Shown: piece by piece, positions 35,013 through 43,478 of the stretch
How positions within the stretch are numbered: position 1 is the first letter of the stretch
Layout: every line of letters starts with the position of its first letter
From: Pelobium manganitolerans
GTDB lineage: Bacteria > Bacteroidota > Bacteroidia > Sphingobacteriales > Sphingobacteriaceae
Length of the DNA stretch: 64,000 bases
Reading direction: 5' to 3'
Assembly (NCBI RefSeq): GCF_003609575.1
Contig: NZ_MBTA01000012.1
Location: 62,001 to 126,000 of the forward strand
Notes under the pieces: model-generated
Told to the model about the DNA's origin: nothing
The model's database searches: none
Seen by the model: only the letters and a program-made list of their open reading frames with translations
Position numbers and translations under genes: made by a program

Positions 35013-36002
35013 ATGATGAACAAGATATTTTTACTACTAGCGCTTGCTAGCTTCACTTTTTTCGGCTGTTCAAAAAATGACGATGCCGACAACAATCCGC
35101 CTGCTTCTAACGGCGCCAGCACCGCCGTGTTTTACGTCGACACCCTTAACATTTACAGCACCGATTTAAAAGGTGCAAACCGTAAATTGGTGACATCAGA
35201 AGGCAGCAACACCGGCAATAATTACATTGCTGAGGCGGTGTACGTCCCAAAAGCCGAGCGCATCGCCTACATCTACACCGAGGCTTACGACAAACCTTTC
35301 TTTTTGAAAACCTGCAAGCTTGACGGCAGCGACAAAAAAACCATTAAAACTTTTGCCGCATTTACAGATTTAGGCTTAATAAAAGCTACCGCGGATGGAC
35401 AAATCATATACACTTTGCCCGGCAAACCTTTCCCTAACCAAACGCCTTCCAAAACATTCTCTATCAAGGCTGATGGAACCGGCGAAGCCGAAATTAATGT
35501 ATCTGTTTATGCCGGCGTCTCGGATCCGGATTGGATAAGTGCCGACGGAAAAGGCGTGCTGCTTTCTGGTGGCTACTTTGCCTTAATTGTAAACGGCACT
35601 TTTGATGAGCGCAACAGCTTTAATGTACTGGCTAACGAAGAAAAGGACCAAAATAAAATCAGCGAAATCAGTCTTTCCAACGATGCCACCAAACTGGTTT
35701 TCGCGCAGCAAACATCCGTTACGGGCAAATACGAAATAAGAATAAAAGATGTGAAGAAAGATGCGCCAACATCTACCGTGCTTTACACCTTAAACATCCC
35801 TGCGGATGCCGACCAGTACACGCTTTCTTTGAGCTTCGTAAGCGGCACCAAATACGTTTTGGCAAGCTATGGCAAGTTTACATCGCCCAAAGGCGCCGCA
35901 AACGACTATACCAATTGCGATTTAATTGAAACCGCAAGCGGTAAGGTTGCGCAGACCTGGAAATTTATGGGCGACGAGATTTACAATCCTTTTAGCAATT
36001 AA
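35013..36002 (+). CDS. Lipoprotein with beta-propeller-like (TolB-type) repeats
   Basis: 329 residues; lipoprotein signal MMNKIFLLLALASFTFFGCSKND. The mature chain has repeated short beta-strand blocks with Asp-rich turns (IYSTDLKGANRKLV; FLKTCKLDGSDKKTI; FSIKADGTGEAEI), as in TolB/WD40-like propellers. It is preceded by the third copy of the TACGCA palindrome with a promoter and followed 33 bases later by another lipoprotein gene. The function is unknown; a surface or periplasmic role under control of the upstream regulators is inferred. Confidence 0.8.
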   Translation: MMNKIFLLLALASFTFFGCSKNDDADNNPPASNGASTAVFYVDTLNIYSTDLKGANRKLVTSEGSNTGNNYIAEAVYVPKAERIAYIYTEAYDKPFFLKTCKLDGSDKKTIKTFAAFTDLGLIKATADGQIIYTLPGKPFPNQTPSKTFSIKADGTGEAEINVSVYAGVSDPDWISADGKGVLLSGGYFALIVNGTFDERNSFNVLANEEKDQNKISEISLSNDATKLVFAQQTSVTGKYEIRIKDVKKDAPTSTVLYTLNIPADADQYTLSLSFVSGTKYVLASYGKFTSPKGAANDYTNCDLIETASGKVAQTWKFMGDEIYNPFSN

Positions 36003-36035
36003 CATTTTTATTCAACCCATTAAAACAAGCACAAT

Positions 36036-36485
36036 ATGAAAACAATCAAACAATTCAGCTTCATTATTCTAGCGCTTTTAGCTTTAACATCCTGCAAAAA
36101 AGATGATGGTGAAGTAAAAGTTAATTCTAGCGGTAAACTCACAGCTACTACCTCCACTTTCGAAAATGGTAAGTGGGTTTCAGGAACGTTTGAAGCCAGT
36201 TCGGTTACAACTGTAAAAAGTGGAAACAATTATACAATTACTGCAAAAAACACTGCTAATGATGTGATTACAGTTATAATTACAGGCGCTGCAGGAGTTG
36301 GAAAAATTCAAAGTCCAGCAGTAAAATGGGGCTACATTAAAGGAGGTAAAGATTTAGTACCTGCTAGCGGAAGCCAATCTGGCTCTGTAGAAATAACTGC
36401 TTCCACTGCCAACTCTATGATAGGGAAATTTAGTTTTGACGGAAGCAGTGGCGCTGTTACGGGAGATTTTGACGTTACGTTCTAG
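36036..36485 (+). CDS. Small lipoprotein, DUF6252-like
   Basis: 149 residues with a lipoprotein signal (FIILALLALTSCKKDDGE). The mature part is a compact beta-rich domain ending SVEITASTANSMIGKFSF then GAVTGDFDVTF, the 'IT...GxF.F...G...ITxGxF' pattern typical of DUF6252-type Bacteroidota lipoproteins. The family call is from the pattern only. Probably co-transcribed with the preceding lipoprotein gene. Confidence 0.75.
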   Translation: MKTIKQFSFIILALLALTSCKKDDGEVKVNSSGKLTATTSTFENGKWVSGTFEASSVTTVKSGNNYTITAKNTANDVITVIITGAAGVGKIQSPAVKWGYIKGGKDLVPASGSQSGSVEITASTANSMIGKFSFDGSSGAVTGDFDVTF

Positions 36486-36562
36486 TTATAAAGAAAACAG
36501 CTGCACTTTTTGAAACTTCATTAAGAAAGAAGACCCAATGTTATTAAGTCAAAACTTTTTTA

Positions 36563-36654
36563 CATCATCTCGAGGTATAAGAAATCTCACCAGCAAGTCT
36601 GAATATCGCATTTGGAACCTATTTGTGAGATGTTTCACTATCGTTCAACATGAC
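36563..36654. repeat. Dispersed Bacteroidota intergenic repeat with inverted ends
   Basis: Reading the minus strand it begins gtcatgttgaacgatagtga then aacatctcac, and ends gtgagatttcttatacctcg. The two ATCTCAC/GTGAGAT halves form an inverted pair. This style of sequence recurs in intergenic regions of many Bacteroidota. An 87-codon frame crosses it, but it is explained by the repeat. Confidence 0.6.
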
Positions 36655-36860
36655 GCTTCCATTAACATAATAGCATTGGAAGAGCCTCAAACTGACAGTT
36701 TAAAAGGATACTTAGGCAAAGCAGATTTGTATGAGGGTCGGAAGATGGCTGCTGACCAGCTGTTACCTTCATCTGTAGATGCGGGCTTCCTAGGTAAATG
36801 AATTTCTAACCAAGTCGCGCCGTAAAAAGCAGCGCGGCTTTCGCTATTAAACTCATTAAT
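36655..36860 (+). other. Spacer before the T9SS gene, with a hairpin
   Basis: No convincing gene. A stem AGTCGCGC (36813-36820) and GCGCGGCT (36832-36839) with one T-G pair lies 20 bases before the next start codon and is followed by TTTCGC. It could be a weak terminator or a structured leader. Confidence 0.4.
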
Positions 36861-39800
36861 ATGAAAAAACTTTTACTCTTTTTCCTGCTTGGATATTTTG
36901 CTTTTGCAGGAATTTCAAAAGCTCAGGATGGCGTAACCACTGCCTTTGCTTTTGGCGGTGGTATGACTGCTGTAGATGAAATGCGTTATGCCAGCGATGG
37001 CGACCTCTATTTCGTAGCCCGGATGGGCGGTAAAAACCAATTTGCAGGCAATAATTACGATGCCGGAGGTTATGGCGTTTACCCTTTACAACAATGGATA
37101 TACGGAAAAGTAAGCACCAGCGGCCAACAAACCCTTTTAAAGGTATTCGAAAGAAATGTTGGAGAGAATAACCTGTACAATTCAATGGGCAACAACCATG
37201 TGATAGACAAAGACGGCAACCTTTTTAGTATCATGACGGGCACTTTTCCCGGCAACGACTACGGCGATGGCTTTGTAGAAACCGGTTACGGCGCAAAACT
37301 CATCAAAACCAGTAAAACGGGCGTAGTACAATGGGTAAAACCTATTAATACAGGTGTAAACATTGCTTATGGTTCAAGCGGTACAACCCTGCCCAACGTA
37401 AATGGCCTACAAGTGATGAGCGATGGCTCTATCTATACCATTATTACTTCCAACAACCAAATTACCGATAGCGGCAGCCCCTATTTTGAGAAATACCCAA
37501 CACGCATTATTAAATACAACAGCAGCGGCGATGAAGTATGGCACCATGAGATGTTTTCAGGCAGCAACGGCTTGTCGTTTGTTGTAAACGCACCAAAGCA
37601 ATTTGTAGCCAACAACGGCAGTATGGTGGTAAACATAATCAGCACTATCGATGCCAGCTTCATATCACAAGGCACAACCTTAACCGCTACCCACCCTAGC
37701 AGCTTTGGTTCGTACTACAATTGCTTAATGGGCTTAGACAATACCGGGGCAAGAACTTGGTTTCAATCTACCACTTGGGGTGTTTCGCTAAAAGCGGTTG
37801 ACCCCAACAGCGCAACAGTTTATGCTTCTTACGGTTATACTGGTGGAAACAATACCCCACCACCCATTGCGCCTTACAGCTCGTTGCCAAACCTTAATAC
37901 ATTTACAAGCACATACACATGGAGCGGTATGTTAAAATTAGACATTGCCACAGGCAACATCACCAATTCTACACCAACTATACCCGTACCAAATAACAGC
38001 AGGTTTTTAACCGGTGCAGAAAAATTGCATGTACGTTCAGATGGTAGCCTTATATTTTACGCACATAAAACTGCTTTTTCTACTATAGGAAATTATTTGG
38101 TTCCAGACAGTTACAACGCCTTAATTTTTACCGACGCTAATTACAATGTAACTAAAGTAGCGCAAGCTAACATAGAGAAAGTGGAACTGATTGCCGAAAA
38201 CAGTACAAACTTTGCATTTGCTGATGATTTTAAAACGGCTATTACTTTAGGCAACAATACCCTAACGCCATTTTTATTAGATACTGATTTTGGTACACGC
38301 TTTCCCTTATACGCAAGCGTAAAAGCCGATAGCTACATTGCGCAAGGAACCATTAATCAAATTGCATCTCCAAAAACCACTACATGGACAGGCGCAGCCA
38401 GTACAGCGTGGAATGATGCCGGCAACTGGAGCAACGGTATAGCCGATATAAGTACAACAGCTATTTTTGATACCAACACGGCTAATCAGCCTACGGTATC
38501 TGCAGCTACGACAGTAGGTCGGGTAATCATAAATAACGGTATTACGGCAGTATTACCTGCAAGTAATCTTACCATTAAGGACAAATTACAGGTAAACGGT
38601 ACATTAAAAATTCTTGTTTCTGGATTTACCTATTTCACAGGCTATAATGCAGGAGCGATAGATGGAAATGGAACCCTGGAATTTAACGGAACAGGTTCTG
38701 CGACTATGGCTTATGTTGGTAGTTTAAGTAACCAATTGGGCTTAAAAACCAATGTGAATTTAAGTGCTTCCGGTACTTATAAAACTGTAGAATTTGTAGG
38801 TTCGGCAGTAATAATTACCGGTAATATAATTATTGCCAATACTAATGCCAATGCAATAACAGGCGCCAATGCTACCAATTATATTGATGGCAAACTTACC
38901 CACCATATTGCTGCTGGCACCAGCTATAGCTTTCCGGTAGGTAAATCAAGCTATTATTTACCTGTAACTATTAACACCAATACTTTAAGCGGGGTAAATA
39001 GTATTACGGTAGGGACAAAAACCGGCAGCCCTACTCTTCCTGATTTGAATATTGCAGGGAGTACGGTAAACCGCTTTAGCAATAATGGATATTGGACTAT
39101 CACTGCCGATGCAACACCAACTTCGGGCACTTATAGCATCACATTAAATAAAAACAATGCTACTAATGGTGATACGGACGCCAGCAAATACTTAGCTTTA
39201 AAAACCACACCTGTAAGTGCAGTGTACTGTTTTGAAGGAAGTTTAGGCAACCGTAGCCAAACAGGTGGCTCGGGATCAAGCCCTAATTTCCAAAATTCGG
39301 CAATTTCTGTCAGTCAAAATGATTTGGAGAGCTTTGGTGACTTCGCCATCGCAGTAATGTCAGCACCATTATCTGAACCTTTGACTGTTAGTACAAGCAT
39401 ATGGACAGGCGCTACCAATACCGACTGGAACAATGCGGGCAACTGGAGCAACGGTGTACCTAACTCATTAGTAAAAGCTACTATTCCTGCAGGTTTAAGC
39501 AATTATCCTTTAATATATAATCAAACCAAATCTTATTTAAACAATTTAACTATTGATGCCGGAGTTGACGTAAATTTATCAAATAGTTTAGTGGTAACTA
39601 ATGATGTAATTAACAATGGTATAATTACCGTAAATACTACAGCTAATGCAAATAGCACATTACCGGTACGCAGGTCTTATAACGCAATCACAGGTCAATA
39701 CATAGATGCACCGTTTATCAACGGTAGCGGAAAAGTTGTGTTTTTGAAGGTTGGCTCTTATCCTGTATTACAAAACGGAGGAACTATTAATTGCGACGTT

Positions 39801-41975
39801 GAAGTAAATATTGGTGATGCCAATGAAATTAACATTAACGGTACTTACGGGGGCAATTTGAAAGTAATTTCAGGTAAGCCGGTAAATACACTCTCGGGTA
39901 GTGCTGCAGAACCAGATCATATTGTACAGCTTAACCCTAATGCTACTTTAGAAATAACTGCACCCATTAACCATATTGTAGGCCAAATTAAAAAAGCAGT
40001 AAGCAGCAATGGTACGTATGATTTCCCAATCGGGAACTATATAACCTCTACTTATACGGGCGGGAGAAAATACGGTGCAATTACCATTACCAACCATAAT
40101 ATTGTGAATACTTCGCAATATCAGGTTAGGTTTGATGGAGGTTCTACCAGTAATTTTTTCGCTCAAAAAAAAGGAAATGATGTTTATGGAACATCTCTTA
40201 ATTCGGGTTACTGGAGTATTACTCCAAATGTTGTATCCACCTCGGGTACGATAGATTTGGTTTTAAAAACATCAAATTACACCAATGGCAGAGCCGATAT
40301 AAGCGATTATGCCTTAATTCGGTTAAACAATTCCGGCTATTGGACTTTTGTAGAAAACGCTGTTTTTAGTGAAAATAGCGGAATAATAACCGTTACAGCC
40401 ACTGGCTTAGCACCTTTTTCTACTACCGGAGAAACCCGCTTTTACATTGGCATTAAAGCCGGCACCACCACATGGACAGGCACCACCAATACCAACTGGA
40501 ACACCGCCAGCAACTGGACAAACGGTGTGCCTACGGCAGAGGTAAAAGCCGTTTTTGGCGCCGCAAGTCAGTATCCTAGTAATCCACCAAGCTACGGAAC
40601 TGCCGCTGCTGCAGTGGAAATCGCGTCTGGTACTTCACTCACGCTGCCGTCTAGCTTTTATACACCTGCCGGAATTATCAATAATGGAATCATCAACATT
40701 AGCGGAAGCGGAACTTTCTACGGATTTGGGTCGGGAACGTACAGCCCGATATCCGGCTCGGGAAAACTGGTTTTTGGAGCAGGAGGGCCGGCGAGTTTTG
40801 ACCCCACTTATTTTGCAGGGCAGGTTGTGGATAATTCCGTTGAGGTTAACAATACTACAGGCTTAAATGTAGTAAATAGACCAATGACCCTAACCGGCAA
40901 CCTAACGCTCACAAACGGTAAGTTAAATACATCGGGTTATGTATTAACCATGAGCAATCCTAACGCAACAGCTACAGGTAATGCTAACGCCTATGTGGTG
41001 GGTTACTTAAAACGAAGTATCAATGGAAGTGGCAACTACGAGTTTCCTGTAGGTATTGCAGGCGCTTACACACCAGTTACGCTACAACCGAACGGTTTAG
41101 GGGGTACCAGTGAGATTACCGCCAGCTTTAGCAATGCAGCTATTGCGGGGCAGCCGAACATTACCCAAGGCAGCGGGAGCATTACCCAAACTTTGGCAGG
41201 CGGCAGCTGGAACATCACACCAAATGCGCAGCCAACAGCGGGAACATATAATGTCACTTTATCAGCTCCGCTGGGCAGTTCTACCGCAACTAATTTTGCG
41301 GTAATCAAACGCGATTATAATTATAGTTCTTATCCTTGGGCTTTAGCCGGCGTGCCACAAGGCGCTAGCGTAAACAGCGAAGTGGTAACTGCCAGCGCAA
41401 ACGGTGTCAGCTCCTTTTCTCAGTTCGCTTTGGGCGAGGTAGTGGGCACTTTACCGGTTAAGCTTGTGCAGTTTTTGGCTTCCGCCGATGGACATACCGC
41501 CCGTTTAACGTGGGAAACGGCCAGCGAACAAAACAACGATAGGTTTGAGGTAGAACGCAGCGAAGACGGAAAAACCTTTATTAAAATTGGCGAAGTGAAA
41601 GGCAAAGGAAACAGCAACACACTCATTCGCTACAGCTTTAAAGATGACGCACCAGCAAATGCGGTGAATTATTACCGTTTAAAACAAGTTGATAACAACG
41701 GAAAGTTTGAGTACAGCGAAATCCGTTCGCTACGCTTCAATTTCAGCGGCGCCGAGTTTGTGGTTTATCCAAACCCAGCTACAGAAGTAATTCATTTTAA
41801 TGATGTGGTACAATCGGCACAGCTTTATGATTTGAGCGGAAAGCTAATAATTTCGCAGTTGCAACAAGCTAAAACGATGGTACTGCCTAAAACTTTGTTG
41901 CCGGGGGTTTATCTGCTCCGGCTAAAATTAAAGGACAATAAGGTGGTTACGAGACGGATTTTGGTAAGGAAATAG
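36861..41975 (+). CDS. Giant secreted protein with T9SS type A sorting domain
   Basis: 1704 residues. A Sec signal (1-21, LLFFLLGYFAFAGISKAQ) is followed by a propeller-like N-terminal region (about 25-500). Then come three long modules, each opening with WTGxxxTxWNxAxNWxNG (near residues 507, 847 and 1204) and containing a YxFPVG/FPIG segment followed by a 'yWtItp' strand block. The C-terminus (about 1630-1704) has FVVYPNPATEVIHF, YDLSGKLI and LPGVYLLRL with a basic RRILVRK end, the type IX sorting signal. It is exported by Sec, moved across the outer membrane by T9SS and attached to or released from the surface. Probable adhesin or polymer-binding protein. Confidence 0.93.
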   Translation: MKKLLLFFLLGYFAFAGISKAQDGVTTAFAFGGGMTAVDEMRYASDGDLYFVARMGGKNQFAGNNYDAGGYGVYPLQQWIYGKVSTSGQQTLLKVFERNVGENNLYNSMGNNHVIDKDGNLFSIMTGTFPGNDYGDGFVETGYGAKLIKTSKTGVVQWVKPINTGVNIAYGSSGTTLPNVNGLQVMSDGSIYTIITSNNQITDSGSPYFEKYPTRIIKYNSSGDEVWHHEMFSGSNGLSFVVNAPKQFVANNGSMVVNIISTIDASFISQGTTLTATHPSSFGSYYNCLMGLDNTGARTWFQSTTWGVSLKAVDPNSATVYASYGYTGGNNTPPPIAPYSSLPNLNTFTSTYTWSGMLKLDIATGNITNSTPTIPVPNNSRFLTGAEKLHVRSDGSLIFYAHKTAFSTIGNYLVPDSYNALIFTDANYNVTKVAQANIEKVELIAENSTNFAFADDFKTAITLGNNTLTPFLLDTDFGTRFPLYASVKADSYIAQGTINQIASPKTTTWTGAASTAWNDAGNWSNGIADISTTAIFDTNTANQPTVSAATTVGRVIINNGITAVLPASNLTIKDKLQVNGTLKILVSGFTYFTGYNAGAIDGNGTLEFNGTGSATMAYVGSLSNQLGLKTNVNLSASGTYKTVEFVGSAVIITGNIIIANTNANAITGANATNYIDGKLTHHIAAGTSYSFPVGKSSYYLPVTINTNTLSGVNSITVGTKTGSPTLPDLNIAGSTVNRFSNNGYWTITADATPTSGTYSITLNKNNATNGDTDASKYLALKTTPVSAVYCFEGSLGNRSQTGGSGSSPNFQNSAISVSQNDLESFGDFAIAVMSAPLSEPLTVSTSIWTGATNTDWNNAGNWSNGVPNSLVKATIPAGLSNYPLIYNQTKSYLNNLTIDAGVDVNLSNSLVVTNDVINNGIITVNTTANANSTLPVRRSYNAITGQYIDAPFINGSGKVVFLKVGSYPVLQNGGTINCDVEVNIGDANEININGTYGGNLKVISGKPVNTLSGSAAEPDHIVQLNPNATLEITAPINHIVGQIKKAVSSNGTYDFPIGNYITSTYTGGRKYGAITITNHNIVNTSQYQVRFDGGSTSNFFAQKKGNDVYGTSLNSGYWSITPNVVSTSGTIDLVLKTSNYTNGRADISDYALIRLNNSGYWTFVENAVFSENSGIITVTATGLAPFSTTGETRFYIGIKAGTTTWTGTTNTNWNTASNWTNGVPTAEVKAVFGAASQYPSNPPSYGTAAAAVEIASGTSLTLPSSFYTPAGIINNGIINISGSGTFYGFGSGTYSPISGSGKLVFGAGGPASFDPTYFAGQVVDNSVEVNNTTGLNVVNRPMTLTGNLTLTNGKLNTSGYVLTMSNPNATATGNANAYVVGYLKRSINGSGNYEFPVGIAGAYTPVTLQPNGLGGTSEITASFSNAAIAGQPNITQGSGSITQTLAGGSWNITPNAQPTAGTYNVTLSAPLGSSTATNFAVIKRDYNYSSYPWALAGVPQGASVNSEVVTASANGVSSFSQFALGEVVGTLPVKLVQFLASADGHTARLTWETASEQNNDRFEVERSEDGKTFIKIGEVKGKGNSNTLIRYSFKDDAPANAVNYYRLKQVDNNGKFEYSEIRSLRFNFSGAEFVVYPNPATEVIHFNDVVQSAQLYDLSGKLIISQLQQAKTMVLPKTLLPGVYLLRLKLKDNKVVTRRILVRK

Positions 41976-42008
41976 GTAGAAGTCGTTTCCTAAATCTTTG
42001 ATTAATGG

Positions 42009-42047
42009 AATGTTCCGGTCAATACCAGACCGGAACATTTTATTTAT
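42009..42047. terminator. Bidirectional intrinsic terminator
   Basis: A perfect 12-bp stem, AATGTTCCGGTC (42009-42020) and GACCGGAACATT (42028-42039), with a 7-base loop and T-rich 3' side lies between the convergent T9SS and deacetylase genes. Confidence 0.88.
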
Positions 42048-43300
42048 TGTTCAGCTCCTAAACGCAACAGCTCCAAATACACCTTTTTCCAACCTCTAAA
42101 TACGCCAAAGTCATTAATAGATTCATTATGCCACAGGCTTACAAAAGTTCCCTTAACATTTTTTATAGCATCCATCAGGCTTGTGATTTCCTGTACAGCT
42201 TCTTCAGGTTGTAAAGCCATGTAACGCCGTAGGGTTTGGTCCATCACCGCCGTTGGATACAACAATAAATCTGTTTCTTGTTCTTGCAGCAAATCGTACC
42301 AAAAAAATGGCGAACAGGTGCTCGCCCTAAAGCCTGCCGCATCGGCGAAAGCCAAAGTATAATCTTCGCGGATACCCGCTGCAATAAGATTTCGGTAGGT
42401 TTCTGGCAATTGCAACATCAAATAGTGCTGCCGACTTCTAAAAATTGTTGTTCCCGAGATTTGTTCTAAATCTTCCTTTTCCTTATTTATGGCGCCCGAG
42501 TTTTGGTTGGAGTAATACGAAGGATGTAAACCTACATGGTGATGTTGCACTGCCTCTTTTATCACTTTTTGATAAAGCTTATCGTTAGCACCCGGCGACA
42601 CATCATTTGCGTGCTTGTTTCCCATTAAAAAGAAATACTGCGTTTGCAATCCAAACTCTTCATCCCATTTACGCACTTGCTCGTAAATATCAAAGGGATC
42701 TTTTTTAAAGCCGTTAAGCACGTATTTGGCAGCTTTACGTAAGAATCCTTCATTACGAAAATAATACGGGCGGTCGATATCTAAAGTGGGGATAAAACGG
42801 AAAGTACGCGGTTTAGTTTCAAATTCCGGAAAACGTTGCTTAATCATTCGGGACAGTAACGAAGCCCATTCATCCACTAACGGTCTGTTCAAAAAAACGT
42901 TTTTAAAAGCTAAAGAAGCTTTCGCCGGATAACGTCCGTGAACATCTTTTTCCGCATCTAAATACTCTTCATAGCGCGATAGCAGGTAAAAACTGGCAGC
43001 AAAAACATCAAATGGCAAAGCCGATGTATCTACGGCGAACGGGATTTTTAAGCCTTCCCAATCGGCGAAAGCCAAATCTACCGTAGCAACACCAACTTCG
43101 TCTATAAAAGGATGCTTCTTAAAAAACGGTGCATGGCCTAAAGCTTGTGAGGCATAGCAAATTTTTGCGCCAGCCTTTGTTGCAAATTCATCAGCATCTG
43201 TACAAAAAGCCACCTCCACGCCCAAAAACTGCCCAAAGAGCTGTTTAAACACATACGCAATGCGCGCATTCAATTTTTCGGTATAAACCCATAAAGCCAT
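42044..43300 (-). CDS. Polysaccharide deacetylase family protein with DUF7033-type N-terminus
   Basis: 418 residues from the ATG at 43300 (MALWVYTEKLNARIAYVF); a further frame start at 43318 adds MHFYFT. The N-terminal third matches the region found ahead of Bacteroidota carbohydrate esterase 4-like proteins (DVFAASFYLLSRYEEYL). The NodB-like part has TLDIDRPYYF (metal Asp), VGLHPSYYS (His), and WHNE near the end. It probably removes acyl groups from an envelope or exopolysaccharide. Some members are inactive, and the metal set here is partly non-standard. Confidence 0.82.
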   Translation of the reverse strand: MALWVYTEKLNARIAYVFKQLFGQFLGVEVAFCTDADEFATKAGAKICYASQALGHAPFFKKHPFIDEVGVATVDLAFADWEGLKIPFAVDTSALPFDVFAASFYLLSRYEEYLDAEKDVHGRYPAKASLAFKNVFLNRPLVDEWASLLSRMIKQRFPEFETKPRTFRFIPTLDIDRPYYFRNEGFLRKAAKYVLNGFKKDPFDIYEQVRKWDEEFGLQTQYFFLMGNKHANDVSPGANDKLYQKVIKEAVQHHHVGLHPSYYSNQNSGAINKEKEDLEQISGTTIFRSRQHYLMLQLPETYRNLIAAGIREDYTLAFADAAGFRASTCSPFFWYDLLQEQETDLLLYPTAVMDQTLRRYMALQPEEAVQEITSLMDAIKNVKGTFVSLWHNESINDFGVFRGWKKVYLELLRLGAEQ

Positions 43301-43405
43301 TGTAAAGTAAAAATGCAATTATCTGGCGAAAAGCCTAAACCAAAAGCCAATAAATTTCGTCTATATACACAGAACTTCGATGTTCTTATAAGGTTTGATG
43401 ATGAG

Positions 43406-43437
43406 GGATTTACCTGCAAAAGGTAGATCCCTTTTTT
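43406..43437 (+). terminator. Orphan intrinsic terminator in the uvrB leader
   Basis: GGGATTTACC and GGTAGATCCC form a 10-bp stem (one T-G pair) with loop TGCAAAA, followed by seven T residues. On the plus strand no gene precedes it. A smaller hairpin AGAAC...GTTCT lies about 25 bases upstream. Possibly a small RNA end or an attenuator. Confidence 0.7.
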
Positions 43438-43466
43438 TGCCTCGCAACGAAGCTTTTTTAAATAGT

Positions 43467-43474
43467 TATATTTG
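43467..43474 (+). promoter_or_regulatory. Promoter -7 element next to the uvrB start
   Basis: TATATTTG is a perfect TAnnTTTG match ending 4 bases before the ATG, so transcription would begin at or next to the start codon (leaderless mRNA). No well-spaced -33 TTTG is evident. Confidence 0.5.
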
Positions 43475-43478
43475 AGGA

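Noticed and set aside
36538-36801. 87-codon plus-strand frame between a lipoprotein gene and the T9SS gene
   Set aside because: Its first half is an intergenic repeat with inverted halves; the rest has no recognisable family.
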